Positions 1-9,733 of a stretch of 38,406 nt of DNA are shown here, piece after piece (position 1 is the stretch's first letter; the number at the start of each line of letters is the position of its first letter). The position numbers and the translations under genes are program-made. This stretch comes from Eubacteriales Family XIII. Incertae Sedis bacterium. Lineage in GTDB: Bacteria; Bacillota; Clostridia; Peptostreptococcales; Anaerovoracaceae. Below the pieces are notes generated by a model. That model did not search any database and was not told the origin of the DNA. It saw only the letters and a program-made list of their open reading frames with translations. The stretch lies in the NCBI GenBank assembly GCA_031272365.1, contig JAISTX010000084.1, positions 1 to 38,406 of the forward strand. The letters are read 5' to 3'.

Positions 1-3000
1 TCTACTACGTGGCGGACGACGTCAAGCTGCGCTACGCCTACGCGGCGGGCCGCGAGCAGGAGCCGGTGCAGCATTATTTCTATTCGCTGTCCGCCAATAT
101 GTACAATTTCGACAACACCAGCATCGACGGCTACTACGACACCTTCGACAAGTACACGATCAACGGGACGCTCAACAACGATCTGGGCAATCAGGCGTCG
201 GCCACGCTCCCCGCCGCGGCCGTCGCCAAGGCCTCCAAAAACGTCATGGCGGGGGACAGCGAGTTTTCGCAGATGACAAACCTGCGCACAGGCGACCTGC
301 TGCCCTCGACGGAGATCAACTTCACCGTGCAACCCGGCGTGACGCTGCCTTCGGACGCCGTGAGCGGCACGCTCATCGACCCCGACACTACGGTCGCGCG
401 CCTGCTCGACGAGTACGGCAGGGATCCCGCCGATCCCTACGAGGACACCCAGTACTGGTATTCGGTGAAGATGAAGTCCATCGAAGACCCGCTCGCCACC
501 CCCTACACGGGCCTGACGCGCGCCGTCTCCGAGATGTACACCAACGACTATGTGAGCGATGAAAACCAAAATCTCATCAATGCGACCAGCGTCCGGCTCA
601 TCGGAAACGCGGACGATTTCGCGGTCAGCGACGAGATGACCCTGCCCACAGGCAACCAGAGGGAGATCGAGTATACTACGGACAAGAAGCAACAGACCTA
701 CAACGCCTCGGGGACGATGAACGGAAATTCCTCCTACTTGTGGACTTCCCAGGAAACCGGCTGGATGGGCACCGTCGCCTATACGGGCCTGAGCGCCAGC
801 GGGCAGCCGATGGACGAGGCGCTGCCGTTTGGAAACCAGACGCTCACGGCGTCCAACGTGGATACGCTCAACGTCGACCCCATCATCGGCAGCATCCAGA
901 AGCATGACAGATATTATTTCAACCCCGGAATCCTGGGAGGAGAGGGCGCTGGCTCCGGTTCGATGGCGGGCTATATCGCCAACGACTTCAATTTTGTGCG
1001 CACTGGGCCCAGGCTGCGCACGGTGGGCCAGCAGCTGGAGATGAAATCAACCGATGACACCGTCTATGAACGTATGAAGCCGTATCCCGGGAAGACCGCA
1101 GGATCCCGGGATGCCAATCCACCGATGGAAGGGCAAACCACCGTAGCGACAACGGAACTCCCGCTCTACAACCACGGCGACAACGGCATCTGGCGCATGA
1201 ATGGTACAAGCCAGATCTTTACCGGCTACAACCTCGCCAGCTGGGAAAAGGGCTGGCAATGGGCCACCGCGCGCACGGAAGGCGTGAAGGCCGACGATGA
1301 CGGTATAGACGACTACATCTTCGCCGGCGTGCAGGGCAACGGCGAAATGATCCGGCTCGCGGGCGGCGACCATATCCAGGACGGCTACCACATCGGAAAC
1401 CTCGGCTCCACCGTGTCCACGATGGCGTATACATCCAAACCCTCGACCGGATCGGCTTCGGCGGCCGCGGCCGCGGCCGACGTCACGCTCGGGAACCCGG
1501 TCGCGACCACCGGCTACACCACCGACCACAACACCGACTGGCTCTACGACAAAAACGGCGACGGCATCGCGGGGCGCAACGAAGCCTACGCGGATCAACA
1601 GGCGCCCCCCGAGGACACCGAGACGGGCAAGGTCTACGATTCCTACCGGATCCCGACCACGGTTCCGACGCGCGCGGGCTACCAGTTCGCGGGCTACCGC
1701 CTCGTCGTCATCGACACGGGCTATGAGCAAAACCGCGACGTCACCTATTGGAATACCAAAACGACGACCAACACATCAGACACCTCGAAGGACGCCACAT
1801 GGTCATGGTACGATTCCGATAAAAAGAAAAATGTCACCGTCGACAATCCGCAGGCCTCCCCCGCGGCCTACCAGTACGGCCTCATCCCCGACGACCCGGC
1901 GACGGGCAGCGTGGACGAGAGCTATGGCGCGGCCTATGTGATGGACAAGGATGGCGTGACGCGGCTCCTCGACACGGGCGGCGGGCAGGTCCTCGTGCAG
2001 CCGGGTGACGAGATCCTCGGCGTGGCGCAGAGCCGCGCGGTCAAGGGCACCACCGGGAGCAGCGCCAACCCGGCCAAGTGGACGTACAAAAAGGCCGTCT
2101 ACGGGACGCCGGACGGGTCGGGCGGCTACACGGGCCTCAGCTATGACCCCGGCACGAAGGCGCAGGCCGACGCCGGGCGGGTCTTCGTCGGCTACGGCGA
2201 GGTGAAGCAGGCCGGCGGCGACCCGGACACCTTCGTCCCGCTCGACTACTACCCCTATGACGGGCTGCCGTACGAGACGCCCGCGTGGGAAATCATGCTC
2301 ACTCCGGTCTGGGGGCCGACGGTGCAGTACACGGACCGCTGGACCGGCTACCCGAGCAGCGACGGCCAGGCGCTCACGCTGAACCTGCCGGCGGATCAGG
2401 TCACGGACGCGGACATCGACCCGTACGAGACGGTCGACGACATCCTGCCGATCGATGCGACCGGGCAGCTCACGGGCGGCTATACGATCCCGGCCGAAGT
2501 GCCGCGGCGCAGCGACGGCGCGCTGTTCCAGTATTACATCGTATACGTCGACAATATGGACTATCACGATGACACGTTCGTGCTCCTGACGGACAGCCAG
2601 GGCAAACCCGCGAAATTCCAGCCGGGCCAGCAGGTCTCGGCAGGCATGATCAATAACCAAAATCTTGCCGGGACGGGCTCGGACACGACGCCCGGCAACA
2701 TCCGCCTGACAGCGGTGTGGCGGATGCCGATCGTCTACACGGACAACGAGAACGGCACGAACGACCTGGGCATCGACGTGGACGACCCGACGAATACGAC
2801 GGGCGCGGGCAAGGACATCACCGTGCCGAACGATCGCCCCGGCTATTCCAAGCCCGGCCTGTCTGCCGCGCCCAACTACGGCTACGACGATCTGAGCGAC
2901 GAATATTATTATCCGTACACCTTCCTCGAGTACGCGGACACGGCGTCCCAGATCCACCCGGCGCCGAAGAACACGACGACGCAGAACGTGTACGGTGACC

Positions 3001-6000
3001 CGCTCACGCCGGACGGGCAGCCCGCCGGCTACACGCTCCACGACCATACGCATACGTTCCCGCAGTACGAATGGGACCACTGGTTCATCCGCAGCGGCGA
3101 CGCGAAGGTGATCCTCGACAAGGATCTGGACGGCACGCCCGACCCGTATCTGGACGATGCCCGGGTGCTCATCAAGGACGTGCGCGGCTGGATCTATGTG
3201 ACGGCGGTCTGGAAATATTCCGTGCGGTACGACGAGCGGTACGAAGACCTGCTCGAGAACGCGGTGACCGACACCTACGGCAACCTCACGCAGAGCCCGG
3301 ACGGCGTGGCCGACGTGTCGCATTTCCCGCCGGACGAGGTGGACGACGACGACGGGGACGGCACGGCGGACGGGCATCCGCCGGCCTACTCGGGCGACTA
3401 CATCGACGACTACGTGCGCTTCTACACGGACTATGTGAGCGGCGGCGCGGGCGCGGGGCAGGGCTGGTACGACGCGCTGCCGGAGTATTCCGCGTACGGC
3501 CCCGGGTATATGATCCTGTCGAACACGGACTTCTCGGCGGGCAATATCGCCAACGAGACGCCGCAGAAGGTGGGCGCGGTCTTCGAGTATTTCACGGTCA
3601 CGATCGGCGGCATCTACGGGGACAACGCGAGTTCGTCAAACCGCCATCTTGTGATGGCCGACGACATGGAGTCTGTCGGCGTCACTGGAGATCCCGTGGA
3701 CACCGACGTGCTCGACTACGACGGCGCGCAGAAATTTTACCCGGGCGACGTCGTGCCCTTCGAGCTCTTCCTCAAGTACAAGGGGCGCATCATCCTCGAG
3801 CCGCACTGGAAGACGGGCAGCGTGCTCTACGACGGCAACGAGGCGCAGTTCGGCGAGGTGGCGGGTTCGGCGCGGCATATCCCCGACCACTGGCCGGAAA
3901 ACGATATGGACTATTATGTCGGATCGGTCTATGCGAGCCATCAGGTCATAGATGACGACACCGGCATCAATGCCTATCACAGCGGGGTCGGCGTGACCTT
4001 CGGCATCCAGTGGCACGACCCGAAGCACCGGGGCACCGGGGCGTTTAATGACGGGAACGGCAATCCGGACGACGAGCCACTGACCCCATTCTACCAGGAC
4101 GGCGACTGGGACGAGGCGTCACGCTACATCCCCGAGCTGGGCACGCCGGACACGGACCACCCGTACGGCCCCTACAGCTTCCTCGGCTGGAATACAAAGA
4201 AGGACGGCTCGGGCGACTGGTACTACCCCGCCGCGGAGGCGGTGAGCGCCACGCAGTCCAACCCGGCGGTGCTGCCCGGCTTCACGGCCAGGCTGCCCGA
4301 GGGCTACACGCCGCCCGCCGGCAAGACCACCTACGGGCTCCACGCGGGCTCGGACACGACCCTGCCCGAATACGGCATCACCTTCTACGCGATCTGGGAT
4401 CCGCCGATGGTGCAGTATCATTTCCAGGGAGGCGTCATCGCGGACAACATTGACACGGATCCGACAAACGACGTGCAGCGCAACGACGGCCAGACGCTGC
4501 TCGACCTCGCGAAGGAAAAGGCGAGCACCCCGTCCGTCGGCAAATACGTCATCCCTTCCGATCTCTACCCGGGCACAGGCGCAAAGATCGCGCGTGCGGG
4601 CTACCTGTTCTTCGGCTGGAACACGAAGGCCGACGGCAGCGGCGCCTGGTTCACGGCCGACGGATCGCAGGGCGGCGACTACTCCGCGCAGATCACGGTG
4701 GCCAGCGGCACGACGATGCACCTCTACGCGATCTGGGCGCCCGCGGCCGACGTCTACTACCACGCGAACGGCGACGGGCCGGGCGACCCCGCCGAGACGA
4801 TGTACGCCGGCGCCTACGACGACATCCACATCACGGGCGTGCCCTGCGTGACGGAGACCGACGGAGGCGGCAACCCGCTCCCGGGCTTCACGGGCCACGA
4901 GGAGGCCGCGCTCGGCCGCGGCTACAAGGTGCGCCCGGCGTCCGGCGGCGTCCCGCAGTGGCCGCTGACGACCTATCCGGACGGCACGCAGCACAACGGG
5001 CATTTCAAGGAATGGAACACGGATCCGGCCGGCCTGGGCCTGTCGGCCGCGCCGAACGACACCTTCATCCTGCGCAGCAACACCGAGTTTTTCGCGGTCT
5101 GGGAAAACTGGATCGACTTCAAACCAAACGGCAGCGGCGCGAGCCTCGGAGCCGTGCCCGCCCGCGACACCGTCAGCCATGGAATCAATCACTATTCCAT
5201 CCCGGCCGACGAGCCGGAGAGGGCCGGCTACGCTTTCGACGGCTGGAACACGAAGGCGGACGGCACGGGCGTCTGGTACTACCCGGGCGGCCTGCTCCCG
5301 GCGGTCCTGCGCGACGCGGTGCTGTACGCGCAGTGGACGAAGTTGCCGGTGGAGGACCCGGAGGACCCGCCGGACGACGATGACCCGCCGGAGGACGAAG
5401 ACCCGCCGGACGAAGAAGAAGATCCCCCGGTAATCCCACCGGACGATACAACTGTAGAGCCGCCGGGAGGCGGCGGAGGAGGGACGACGGAGCCGATGGA
5501 GCCCCGGCTGCCGGGCGTGCTGTTCCCAGTGAATGCGGTGACGCCGATCGCGGACACCGATCCTGTGAAACCGCACGAGCCGGGGACGGCTACGTCAGTG
5601 ACGGTCGCAGACGCGCCGGAGCCGGAGAACCCGGACGACGAAGGCCTCGGGATGCCGCTCTTCGGCATCCCCGTGGGATCGCCCTCGCTGCGCGCGGCGT
5701 GGAGCCTGCTGTCGCTGATCCTCTCGGCGATCGCGCTGGCATTCGCCATCGGCTATGTATGGCGCGCGGCGGCGCGGAAGGCGCGCGTGCCGCGGCTTCC
5801 GGACGGCACAGAGGACGCGATCGCGCGGGCCGTCGATGCGGGCCGCAGCTTCGCGGACTATGAAGCGGAACGCGAAAAACGCGAGGAGCAGGAGGAGCGG
5901 CGCAGGCGCATGCGGCGTTTCCTGCGCACGCTCGCGACGGCGCTCGGCGCGACCGTGGGCATCGTCTGGCTGCTGCTCGACGACCTCACGCTGCCGATGA

Positions 6001-6407
6001 CGTGGATCAACCGGTGGACGCCGGTCGTCCTCCTCTGGTTCATCGTGGCGATGGTCGTGTTCATCCTGTTCCGGCTCGCGCACGGGCGGAAGGACGAAGA
6101 CGAAGACGGCGCGAAGGACGAGGATGACGATGACGAGGAAAAGGTGCGGACGAACGCCGGCAACAAGCGCTTCCGCACGGCGGTCGTGCTCACGTTCGTG
6201 CTCGCGGCCATCGGCGTCCTGCTCCAGATATGGCTCACGCTGCGCATCGGCCGGCATGGCACGGACGTCGCCGGCGTCTGGCTGCTCGCGCTCCTTGGCG
6301 TGCCGCTGAGCTTCGCGTCAGCCTTCGACCACGACCGCCTGACGGAGGAGGATATGCAGGATATGTCGGACGATTGGGATGTGTCGGCGGATTTAACAGA
6401 GATGTAA
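1..6407 (+). CDS. Giant InlB-type repeat surface protein with multi-pass membrane tail (5' partial)
   Basis: The frame is already open at the window edge (two Tyr codons precede the GTG at 9), so the N-terminus and any signal peptide lie outside. At least 2,132 residues are visible. From about nt 2290 to 5340 the protein is built of tandem modules, each closing on a hydrophobic-x-A/P-x-W strand (near nt 2298, 2706, 3198, 3792, 4383, 4722, 5088, 5322). Three carry the Listeria-Bacteroides (InlB B-repeat/Flg_new) signature GWNTKxDGxG (near 4184, 4612, 5240). A Pro/Asp/Glu-rich hinge (about 5344-5450) and a Gly run follow. The end is unusual: instead of an LPxTG sorting signal there are four or five hydrophobic helices (about 5695-5760, 5930-5990, 6015-6075, 6175-6240, 6265-6310) separated by very acidic loops. 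Family knowledge suggests an adhesin or cell-wall-spanning protein; the function is unknown. No clear terminator follows. Confidence 0.85.
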   Translation, partial: YYVADDVKLRYAYAAGREQEPVQHYFYSLSANMYNFDNTSIDGYYDTFDKYTINGTLNNDLGNQASATLPAAAVAKASKNVMAGDSEFSQMTNLRTGDLLPSTEINFTVQPGVTLPSDAVSGTLIDPDTTVARLLDEYGRDPADPYEDTQYWYSVKMKSIEDPLATPYTGLTRAVSEMYTNDYVSDENQNLINATSVRLIGNADDFAVSDEMTLPTGNQREIEYTTDKKQQTYNASGTMNGNSSYLWTSQETGWMGTVAYTGLSASGQPMDEALPFGNQTLTASNVDTLNVDPIIGSIQKHDRYYFNPGILGGEGAGSGSMAGYIANDFNFVRTGPRLRTVGQQLEMKSTDDTVYERMKPYPGKTAGSRDANPPMEGQTTVATTELPLYNHGDNGIWRMNGTSQIFTGYNLASWEKGWQWATARTEGVKADDDGIDDYIFAGVQGNGEMIRLAGGDHIQDGYHIGNLGSTVSTMAYTSKPSTGSASAAAAAADVTLGNPVATTGYTTDHNTDWLYDKNGDGIAGRNEAYADQQAPPEDTETGKVYDSYRIPTTVPTRAGYQFAGYRLVVIDTGYEQNRDVTYWNTKTTTNTSDTSKDATWSWYDSDKKKNVTVDNPQASPAAYQYGLIPDDPATGSVDESYGAAYVMDKDGVTRLLDTGGGQVLVQPGDEILGVAQSRAVKGTTGSSANPAKWTYKKAVYGTPDGSGGYTGLSYDPGTKAQADAGRVFVGYGEVKQAGGDPDTFVPLDYYPYDGLPYETPAWEIMLTPVWGPTVQYTDRWTGYPSSDGQALTLNLPADQVTDADIDPYETVDDILPIDATGQLTGGYTIPAEVPRRSDGALFQYYIVYVDNMDYHDDTFVLLTDSQGKPAKFQPGQQVSAGMINNQNLAGTGSDTTPGNIRLTAVWRMPIVYTDNENGTNDLGIDVDDPTNTTGAGKDITVPNDRPGYSKPGLSAAPNYGYDDLSDEYYYPYTFLEYADTASQIHPAPKNTTTQNVYGDPLTPDGQPAGYTLHDHTHTFPQYEWDHWFIRSGDAKVILDKDLDGTPDPYLDDARVLIKDVRGWIYVTAVWKYSVRYDERYEDLLENAVTDTYGNLTQSPDGVADVSHFPPDEVDDDDGDGTADGHPPAYSGDYIDDYVRFYTDYVSGGAGAGQGWYDALPEYSAYGPGYMILSNTDFSAGNIANETPQKVGAVFEYFTVTIGGIYGDNASSSNRHLVMADDMESVGVTGDPVDTDVLDYDGAQKFYPGDVVPFELFLKYKGRIILEPHWKTGSVLYDGNEAQFGEVAGSARHIPDHWPENDMDYYVGSVYASHQVIDDDTGINAYHSGVGVTFGIQWHDPKHRGTGAFNDGNGNPDDEPLTPFYQDGDWDEASRYIPELGTPDTDHPYGPYSFLGWNTKKDGSGDWYYPAAEAVSATQSNPAVLPGFTARLPEGYTPPAGKTTYGLHAGSDTTLPEYGITFYAIWDPPMVQYHFQGGVIADNIDTDPTNDVQRNDGQTLLDLAKEKASTPSVGKYVIPSDLYPGTGAKIARAGYLFFGWNTKADGSGAWFTADGSQGGDYSAQITVASGTTMHLYAIWAPAADVYYHANGDGPGDPAETMYAGAYDDIHITGVPCVTETDGGGNPLPGFTGHEEAALGRGYKVRPASGGVPQWPLTTYPDGTQHNGHFKEWNTDPAGLGLSAAPNDTFILRSNTEFFAVWENWIDFKPNGSGASLGAVPARDTVSHGINHYSIPADEPERAGYAFDGWNTKADGTGVWYYPGGLLPAVLRDAVLYAQWTKLPVEDPEDPPDDDDPPEDEDPPDEEEDPPVIPPDDTTVEPPGGGGGGTTEPMEPRLPGVLFPVNAVTPIADTDPVKPHEPGTATSVTVADAPEPENPDDEGLGMPLFGIPVGSPSLRAAWSLLSLILSAIALAFAIGYVWRAAARKARVPRLPDGTEDAIARAVDAGRSFADYEAEREKREEQEERRRRMRRFLRTLATALGATVGIVWLLLDDLTLPMTWINRWTPVVLLWFIVAMVVFILFRLAHGRKDEDEDGAKDEDDDDEEKVRTNAGNKRFRTAVVLTFVLAAIGVLLQIWLTLRIGRHGTDVAGVWLLALLGVPLSFASAFDHDRLTEEDMQDMSDDWDVSADLTEM

Positions 6408-6418
6408 CATAAAGTTCA

Positions 6419-6447
6419 TTGACACCCATTATCTAGTATGTGATAAT
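6419..6447 (+). promoter_or_regulatory. Sigma-70-type promoter of nrdDG with a possible NrdR-like site
   Basis: TTGACA at 6419-6424 and GATAAT at 6442-6447 are separated by 17 bp, a near-consensus vegetative promoter. It starts 12 bp after the stop of the surface protein and predicts a leader of about 80 nt before nrdD. The spacer region 6424-6439 (ACCCATTATCTAGTAT) matches roughly 12 of 16 positions of the NrdR box as I remember it. Only one such site is visible, whereas NrdR usually binds paired boxes, so the operator reading is tentative. Confidence 0.65.
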
Positions 6448-6534
6448 TTGAACACGCCCAAACGAGCGCATTATAGGCGATTTTCATAGCATTAGATCAT
6501 TTGCGGAAGGTTGTTCCAAGGGTAAGAGGACATT

Positions 6535-8898
6535 ATGTTTACTACGATTGAAAAACGAGACGGCCGCACCGTCCCATACGACATCACCAAGATCGAAGAA
6601 GCCGTCGAGAAGGCGATGGCGGCCAACGGGCGCGGCGGCACGGGCAAGAGCCCTGCGCTGGCGGCCGAGGTCGAGGCAAGGCTCGAAAAACGTTATGGCG
6701 ACGACGTGCCGAACATCGAGAGCATCCAGGACATCGTCGAGCAGGTGCTGTCCGACAAGGGCTTCCCGCGCATCGCGAAGGCCTACCACGACTACCGGGC
6801 CGAGCGCACGCGCATCCGCGAGCTGAACACGCACCTGATGCGCACGCTCGACGAGCTGACAAACAAGGACGCGTCCGAGAGCAACGCCAAGCGCGACAAC
6901 GCCAACATCGACGGCGATACGGCGATGGGCATCATGCTCAAATACGGCTCGGAGTCGGCGAAGGATTATTATGAAAAGAAAATCCTGACGCGCGAGCAGA
7001 GCGAGGCGCACGTCGGCGGCGACATCCACATCCACGATTTCGACTTCTACACGCTGACGACGACGTGCTGCCAGATCGACGTCGACCGGCTGTTCCAGGG
7101 CGGGTTTTCGACGGGGCACGGGCATCTGCGCGAGCCGAACTCGATCCACAGCTACGCGGCGCTCGCGTGCATCGCGATCCAGTCCAACCAAAACGACCAG
7201 CACGGCGGGCAGAGCATCCCAAACTTCGACTACGGGCTCGCGCCGGGCGTGCGCAAGACGTACAAGAAGCTATACATCTCAAATTTCACGAAGGCGCTCG
7301 CGCTGCTCGCGGACGGGCTCGAGGACACGCTGTCCGAGGACATCGTCAAGGCGGTGTTCGCGGAGATCGAGAAGCGGACGGGTCTGTACCCGCGGCTGCT
7401 GTCGGACGTCGAGTACACGAAGCAGGAGATCGCGGCGTTCACGGCGCTCGGCGTCGACGAAGAGACGCTGGAGCGCGTCCACGGGTTCGCGCAGAAGGCG
7501 GCGGACAAGGAGACGGACCGCGAGGTGAAGCAGGCGATGGAGGCGCTCGTGCACAACCTCAACACGATGCACTCCCGCGCGGGCGCGCAGACGCCGTTCT
7601 CCTCGATCAACTACGGTACGGACACGTCGCCGGAAGGGCGCATGGTCACGAAGAACGTGATGCTCGCGACCGAGGAGGGCCTCGGCGGCGGCGAGACGGC
7701 CATCTTCCCGATCCACATCTTCAAGGTGAAGGACGGCGTCTCCTACAACCCCGGAGACCCAAACTACGACCTGTTCCGGCTCGCGTGCCGCGTGAGCGCG
7801 AAGCGGCTGTTCCCGAACTTCTCGTTCCTGGACGCGCCGTTCAACTTGCAGTACTACCGCGAGGGGCAGCCGGAGACGGAGGTCGCGTATATGGGGTGCC
7901 GCACGCGCGTCATCGGCAACACGTACGACCCGGACAACCAGATCGTCTACGGGCGGGGCAACCTGTCCTTCACGTCGATCAACCTGCCGCGCATCGCGAT
8001 CAAATCCAACGGCAGCGTCGAATGGTTCTTCGATGAGCTCGAGCGCAAGATGCAGCTCGTGACGCGGCAGCTGTGGGACCGCTATCAGATACAGGCAAAG
8101 AAGAAGGTCCGCAACTACCCCTTCCTCATGGGGCAGGGGATCTGGATCGGCTCGGAGAAGCTCGGCGTCAACGACGAGGTCGGCGAGGTGCTGAAGCACG
8201 GGACGCTGTCCGTCGGGTTCATCGGGCTCGCGGAGGCGCTCTACGCGTTGACGGGCACGCACCACGGCGAGAGCGCGGAGGCGCAAAACCTCGGGCTCGA
8301 GATCGTCTCGTTCATGCGCGACTACCTCGACCGCCTGTCGCGCGAGAAGGGCATGAACTACACGCTGCTCGCGACGCCGGCGGAAGGGCTCGCGGGGCGG
8401 TTCGTGCGGCTCGACCTCAAGAAGTTCGGCGCCGTGCCGGGCGTGACGGACCGCGAGTACTACACGAACGGGTTCCACGTGCCGGTGTACTACCCGATCT
8501 CGGCGTACGACAAGATCCGCATCGAGGCGCCGTACCACGCGCTGACGAACGCGGGGCACATCACCTACGTCGAGCTCGACGGCGACCCAGCCAACAACCT
8601 CGACGCGTTCGAGCAGGTCGTGCGCTGCATGAAGGAAGCGGGCGTCGGCTACGGCTCGATCAACCACCCGGTCGACCGCGACCCGGTCTGCGGGTACAGC
8701 GGCGTCATCGACGACGTCTGCCCGGGCTGCGGGCGCACGGAGGACGGCGCGGACATCGGCTTCGACCGCATCCGCCGCATCACGGGGTACCTCGTCGGGA
8801 CGCTCGACCGCTTCAACGACGCGAAGCGCGCGGAGGAGCGCGACCGCGTGAAGCACGATGTCGGCGCGGAAGCCGACATGAGCGATGAAGTAGCATAG
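6535..8898 (+). CDS. nrdD: Anaerobic ribonucleoside-triphosphate reductase (class III)
   Basis: This glycyl-radical enzyme reduces ribonucleoside triphosphates to deoxyribonucleotides without oxygen. At 787 aa it has the usual family length. An N-terminal ATP-cone occupies about residues 1-95 (begins MFTTIEKRDGRTVPYD). The catalytic barrel follows, including HIHDFDFYTLTTTCCQIDVD and QNDQHGGQSIPNFDYG. The C-terminal zinc region is of the Firmicutes type (DPVCGYSG...CPGCGR). The radical glycine is G751 in RRITGYLVGTL. ATG 6535 is preceded by an AAGAGG-like ribosome site about 6 nt upstream. nrdG follows 20 nt downstream and supplies the activase, so the two form an operon from the promoter at 6419. 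The class III enzyme implies DNA synthesis under strict anaerobiosis. No class I or II reductase is visible here. Confidence 0.97.
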   Translation: MFTTIEKRDGRTVPYDITKIEEAVEKAMAANGRGGTGKSPALAAEVEARLEKRYGDDVPNIESIQDIVEQVLSDKGFPRIAKAYHDYRAERTRIRELNTHLMRTLDELTNKDASESNAKRDNANIDGDTAMGIMLKYGSESAKDYYEKKILTREQSEAHVGGDIHIHDFDFYTLTTTCCQIDVDRLFQGGFSTGHGHLREPNSIHSYAALACIAIQSNQNDQHGGQSIPNFDYGLAPGVRKTYKKLYISNFTKALALLADGLEDTLSEDIVKAVFAEIEKRTGLYPRLLSDVEYTKQEIAAFTALGVDEETLERVHGFAQKAADKETDREVKQAMEALVHNLNTMHSRAGAQTPFSSINYGTDTSPEGRMVTKNVMLATEEGLGGGETAIFPIHIFKVKDGVSYNPGDPNYDLFRLACRVSAKRLFPNFSFLDAPFNLQYYREGQPETEVAYMGCRTRVIGNTYDPDNQIVYGRGNLSFTSINLPRIAIKSNGSVEWFFDELERKMQLVTRQLWDRYQIQAKKKVRNYPFLMGQGIWIGSEKLGVNDEVGEVLKHGTLSVGFIGLAEALYALTGTHHGESAEAQNLGLEIVSFMRDYLDRLSREKGMNYTLLATPAEGLAGRFVRLDLKKFGAVPGVTDREYYTNGFHVPVYYPISAYDKIRIEAPYHALTNAGHITYVELDGDPANNLDAFEQVVRCMKEAGVGYGSINHPVDRDPVCGYSGVIDDVCPGCGRTEDGADIGFDRIRRITGYLVGTLDRFNDAKRAEERDRVKHDVGAEADMSDEVA

Positions 8899-8918
8899 AA
8901 AACGCATGCCGTGAAGAT

Positions 8919-9470
8919 ATGAACGCGCGCAACACCATCCGCATCTGCGGGGTCGAGAACGACAGCATCGTCGACGGGCCCGGGATGCGGATGGCTATTT
9001 TTTTGCAGGGCTGCCCGCACGCCTGCGAGGGCTGCCACAACCCGCAGAGCTGGCCCATGGACGGCGGCACGGAGACGACGGCGGAGGCGCTGCTTGCGAA
9101 GATCCGCGCCAACCCCCTGCTCACGGGCGTGACCCTGACGGGCGGGGAGCCGCTGCTCCAGGCGGCGGCGCTGCTGCCGCTCGCCGGGGCGCTGGCGGGC
9201 GGGACGGAAGGCAAGCGCTACGACCTCGCCATCTACACAGGCTATACTTTCGAGGAAATCATGGAGGGTGCAGTGCCGGACAGGGACGCTGTGCTCGCGC
9301 TGCTCGCCTGCGCATCGACGCTCATCGACGGGCGGTTCGTGCTGGCGCAGAAGAGCCTCGCTTTACCGTTCCGGGGTTCTGTAAACCAGCGCATCCTCGA
9401 CCTTCCGGCCTCGCTCGCGTCTGGAAATGCTGAATCCCAAACAGATTCACGCTGGATGTATTCAAAATAA
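8919..9470 (+). CDS. nrdG: Anaerobic ribonucleotide reductase activating protein (radical SAM)
   Basis: NrdG is the [4Fe-4S] S-adenosylmethionine radical activase that installs the glycyl radical on NrdD. The cluster motif CxxxCxxC is C32-C36-C39 (GCPHACEGCHNPQSW). GVTLTGGEPLLQ is the family's GGEP element. The C-terminal LPFRGSVNQRILDLP matches the conserved NrdG end. The protein is 183 aa, with about 20 extra residues after the conserved core. ATG 8919 lies 20 nt after the nrdD stop and has only a weak ribosome site (GTGAAG), consistent with translation following nrdD. The reading frame ends at the edge of the AT-rich gap. Confidence 0.95.
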   Translation: MNARNTIRICGVENDSIVDGPGMRMAIFLQGCPHACEGCHNPQSWPMDGGTETTAEALLAKIRANPLLTGVTLTGGEPLLQAAALLPLAGALAGGTEGKRYDLAIYTGYTFEEIMEGAVPDRDAVLALLACASTLIDGRFVLAQKSLALPFRGSVNQRILDLPASLASGNAESQTDSRWMYSK

Positions 9471-9568
9471 GCGGGAAAGTTTGCAATGTATTATGTCATC
9501 TAATGTTCGCGTTTGCGCAAACATGTTTCAACAATATTACAACGCCGAAATATGAACACCTCCCGGGC

Positions 9569-9700
9569 TTATCCACAGTTTTTTTGAAATTGTATACAAT
9601 TCTGTCCACAACCACTTATGGATATCTTGAAGCACAAAAAATGTTGAAATTTCAGCTTTTGTCCATATTTATGACAATTTTGGCCAAACGTTTATCCACA
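9569..9700. promoter_or_regulatory. Cluster of DnaA-box-like sequences in AT-rich convergent gap
   Basis: Two perfect TTATCCACA boxes occur in the same orientation at 9569-9577 and 9692-9700. Three 7-of-9 matches lie between them: 9602-9610 (CTGTCCACA), 9659-9667 (TTGTCCATA) and 9617-9625 on the minus strand (ATATCCATA). The whole 9471-9758 gap is strikingly AT-rich against its neighbours. It also holds a perfect 12-bp palindrome, GTTTGCGCAAAC, at 9511-9522. Both flanking genes point into the gap, so these boxes do not sit in an obvious promoter. A DnaA-titration or initiator-binding locus is possible. An origin is less likely, because dnaA/dnaN-type neighbours are absent. Nothing coding is credible here. 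Confidence 0.5.
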
Positions 9701-9701
9701 A

Positions 9702-9733
9702 AACTTCTCCCGTTATCGTGAACGGGAGAAGTT
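9702..9733 (-). terminator. gltA: Strong hairpin, probable terminator of citrate synthase
   Basis: A perfect 13-bp inverted repeat, AACTTCTCCCGTT / AACGGGAGAAGTT, has a 6-nt loop. It lies 25 bp beyond the citrate synthase stop. On the minus strand the stem is followed by TTGTGGATAAACG, only a modest U-tract. On the plus strand the stem is followed by GTAAAAT. It most likely terminates the minus-strand transcript and may block both directions. It abuts the DnaA box at 9692-9700. Confidence 0.55.

Noticed and set aside
1803-3377. Minus-strand frame of about 524 codons inside the surface protein gene
   Set aside because: Same codon-shadow composition (Arg/Val/His-rich), no start signals, and the plus strand has a clear repeat protein.
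7279-8907. Minus-strand frame of about 542 codons opposite nrdD
   Set aside because: nrdD is certain on the plus strand; the antisense frame is low-complexity and unrecognisable.
9503-9721. A 72-codon plus-strand frame in the gap after nrdG
   Set aside because: It lies in AT-rich DNA with DnaA boxes and runs into the terminator stem. It has no ribosome site and no protein-like pattern.
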